DNA of 6,424 bases from CAYOYK01 sp964408185 (lineage in GTDB: Bacteria; Bacillota; Clostridia; Christensenellales; Aristaeellaceae). Positions 5,705 to 6,424 of this stretch are shown here, one piece after another. The notes beneath the pieces were generated by a model. The model searched no databases and was not told the origin of the DNA. It saw only the letters and a program-made list of their open reading frames with translations. The DNA lies in assembly GCA_964408185.1 (NCBI GenBank), contig CAYOYK010000094.1:1-6424 (forward strand), in the 5' to 3' direction. Made by a program: the position numbers and the translations under genes. Each line of letters opens with the position of its first letter. Position 1 is the stretch's first letter.

Positions 5705-5732
5705 ACTTTTCTTTTCAGCTGAAAAGAAAAGT
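5705..5732 (+). repeat. Perfect 28-bp palindrome
   Basis: The left half ACTTTTCTTTTCAG (5705-5718) is followed at once by its exact reverse complement (5719-5732), centred on CAGCTG. The A/T-rich make-up contrasts sharply with the GC hairpins on its left. As RNA it would need a loop opened at the CAGCTG centre; as DNA it is a dyad site. On either strand a run of T and C leads in, so a bidirectional terminator role is possible but unproven. The following ACCAAAAGAAACAG continues the A-rich character. Confidence 0.8.
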
Positions 5733-5912
5733 AACCAAAAGAAACAGCGTGTTTGAGGCCGATCGATGGGCCAGCACGCCCATCATGTGTGAGCAGCGAT
5801 CGCCCAGAGAACTTGTGTGAAATAGTTAGCACGCCTGCGGTGCCCGGCTTGGCCGAACTGCTGCCCCGCGTCAGCGGTCTTGCTCCTGTGCAAGGGACGG
5901 CATGCAGGCATG
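5733..5912 (+). other. Non-coding stretch with small hairpins, no gene seen
   Basis: No credible gene is visible here. It holds a 7-bp hairpin GATGGGC-CAGCAC-GCCCATC (5765-5784) flanked by two CGATCG sites (5760-5765 and 5797-5802), a weak GCAC/GTGC hairpin around GCCTGCG (5829-5843) and CTTGC/GCAAG around six bases (5879-5894). Frames that cross it are composed of arginine, alanine and glycine, and do not resemble a protein family I know. Confidence 0.5.
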
Positions 5913-5959
5913 GTGGCCCTGCGGGGCCCTCGATTGGTTTGCCGCGCCTGCGGGCGCGG
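5913..5959 (+). repeat. 47-bp inverted repeat, left copy, with two TGCG hairpins
   Basis: This sequence is matched exactly, in inverse orientation, by 6378-6424. It contains GGCCC-TGCG-GGGCC (5915-5928), the linker CTCGATTGGTTTG (5929-5941, including the first base after the stem) and CCGCGCC-TGCG-GGCGCGG (5942-5959). The two copies flank a 418-bp interval. The true outer limit of the pair cannot be seen because the window ends inside or at the edge of the right copy. Confidence 0.9.
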
Positions 5960-5961
5960 AG

Positions 5962-5989
5962 GGAACGGAGGAACGGGGGAACGGGGGAA
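5962..5989 (+). repeat. 8-nt G-rich microrepeat
   Basis: GGAACGGA, GGAACGGG and GGAACGGG follow in tandem, then a partial GGAA. The strand is almost purely G and A and ends in AAAACGAAAACAA. It sits directly inside the left inverted repeat. Confidence 0.7.
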
Positions 5990-6000
5990 AACGAAAACAA

Positions 6001-6039
6001 CCCCGCGTGCCTTGGACGCAATGCACTAAACACGCGGGG
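6001..6039 (+). repeat. 9-bp stem-loop at the array edge
   Basis: CCCCGCGTG (6001-6009) pairs perfectly with CACGCGGGG (6031-6039) across a 21-nt loop. The right arm is the beginning of the first 52-bp unit, so this stem ties the array edge to the sequence before it. Confidence 0.55.
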
Positions 6040-6377
6040 AAGCAAAGCCAATATGGCGTTCGCTAAGAAAACATGCCCTAAACGCGCGGGAAGAAAAGGC
6101 AATACTGCGTTTCCCAAGAGTACGTGCTCTAGACACACGGGGGAGCAAAGGAAATATGGCGTTCTCCAAGAAAACATGCCATAGACGCGCTGGAAGAGGA
6201 GCCAATACCTCGTTTTCCAAGAAAACTACGATTTAGACGCGCAGGGGAAGCATAGCCAATATGGCGTTCTCCAAGAAAACATGCCATAGACGTGCGGGAA
6301 GCGAAGCCAATAACTCGTTTTCCAAGAAAACTACGATTTAGACGAGCTGTGGAAGCACAGCCAATATGGCGTTTCCC
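6027..6377 (+). repeat. Alternating A/B array of about 52-bp hairpin units
   Basis: Units start at 6027, 6079, 6130, 6182, 6234, 6287 and 6339 and are 51-53 bp long; the last is cut short. Each begins TARAC or TAGAC, carries a purine-rich GGAAGC segment, then a CAATA box, then a half-palindromic part. Two kinds alternate. A units (1, 3, 5, 7) have ATATGGCGTTCTCC and then AAGAAAACATGCCA. B units (2 diverged, 4, 6) have CTCGTTTTCC and then AAGAAAACTACGATT. From unit 3 on the pair repeats with a period of exactly 105 bp: 6154-6187 equals 6259-6292, and 6209-6239 equals 6314-6344. A units fold with lower arms TATGGC and GCCATA plus upper arms GTTCTC and GAAAAC, loop CAA, one mismatch and a two-base bulge. 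B units keep a perfect GTTTTC/GAAAAC upper stem. There are no variable spacers, so this is not a CRISPR. Confidence 0.85.
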
Positions 6378-6424
6378 CCGCGCCCGCAGGCGCGGCAAAC
6401 CAATCGAGGGCCCCGCAGGGCCAC
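6378..6424 (-). repeat. 47-bp inverted repeat, right copy, reaching the window end
   Basis: This is an exact reverse complement of 5913-5959, so its hairpin loops read CGCA on the + strand instead of TGCG. It interrupts the seventh 52-bp unit just after GGCGTTT. The copy may continue beyond the window. Confidence 0.9.

Noticed and set aside
5113..5820. A 235-codon open frame on the + strand, and parallel long frames at 5217-5756 and 5255-5653
   Set aside because: They begin inside or just after rpmJ in other frames and run through GC-only tandem repeats that are stop-free in several phases at once. The peptides are low-complexity A/R/G/C/L runs without any domain or a convincing ribosome site.
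5638..6177. A 179-codon open frame on the - strand
   Set aside because: It crosses the hairpin cluster, the palindrome and the array, reads arginine, proline and phenylalanine-rich repeats, and resembles no protein family I know.
6027..6377. CRISPR array
   Set aside because: The whole ~52-bp unit is conserved, there are no unique spacers of regular length, and no cas gene is in the window.
6129..6398. An 89-codon - strand frame with a 35-residue periodic peptide over the 52-bp array
   Set aside because: The periodicity follows from the 105-bp A+B pair being a multiple of three. The earlier units are 51-52 bp and shift frame, the start would be a TTG in the inverted repeat, and no ribosome site is evident.

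Overview
The window carries the distal part of a bacterial spc ribosomal-protein operon on the + strand, followed by about 1.2 kb with no credible gene that is built from repeats and hairpins. The gene order (L6 tail, L18, S5, L30, L15, SecY, Adk, Map, a small KOW protein, IF-1, L36), the strong Shine-Dalgarno sites, an adenylate kinase with a four-cysteine zinc LID, a KOW protein between map and infA, and high-GC coding sequence all point to a high-GC Firmicute of the class Clostridia. The order Oscillospirales or a relative is a reasonable guess, but family-level assignment is inference.

Positions 1-2933 hold rplF (only its last 23 codons), rplR, rpsE, rpmD, rplO and secY. They are tightly packed with short gaps, so translation is probably coupled. 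They build the large and small ribosomal subunits and the membrane channel into which ribosomes deliver proteins. The 161-bp gap after secY (2934-3094) holds a long bulged hairpin directly after the secY stop, and then a good sigma-A type promoter with an extended -10. Adk and the genes behind it therefore probably have their own transcription start as well as read-through.

Positions 3095-5188 hold adk, map, a KOW-domain protein, infA and rpmJ. Adk/map and map/KOW overlap by a few bases, and the infA Shine-Dalgarno overlaps the KOW stop codon. infA most likely starts at TTG 4795. rpmJ is only 37 codons and is followed by a 14-bp terminator-like stem with a weak T tail.

Positions 5235-6424 are non-coding as far as can be seen. 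In order they contain: (a) a degenerate tandem array of 17-22 nt GC-only hairpin units (5249-5524); (b) five hairpins sharing a CC-TGCG-GG core but with different, still complementary stems (5529-5698), plus one CATGCG hairpin; (c) a perfect 28-bp A/T-rich palindrome (5705-5732); (d) a mixed stretch with small hairpins (5733-5912); (e) a 47-bp sequence holding two TGCG hairpins (5913-5959), present again as an exact inverted copy at the window end (6378-6424); (f) between those inverted copies, a G-rich 8-nt microrepeat and an array of about 6.7 units of ~52 bp in which two hairpin-bearing unit types alternate. The usual downstream partners of rpmJ in Firmicutes (rpsM, rpsK, often rpsD, rpoA, rplQ) are not in the remaining sequence, so the operon is interrupted or ends here. 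The repeat region is the most unusual part of the window.
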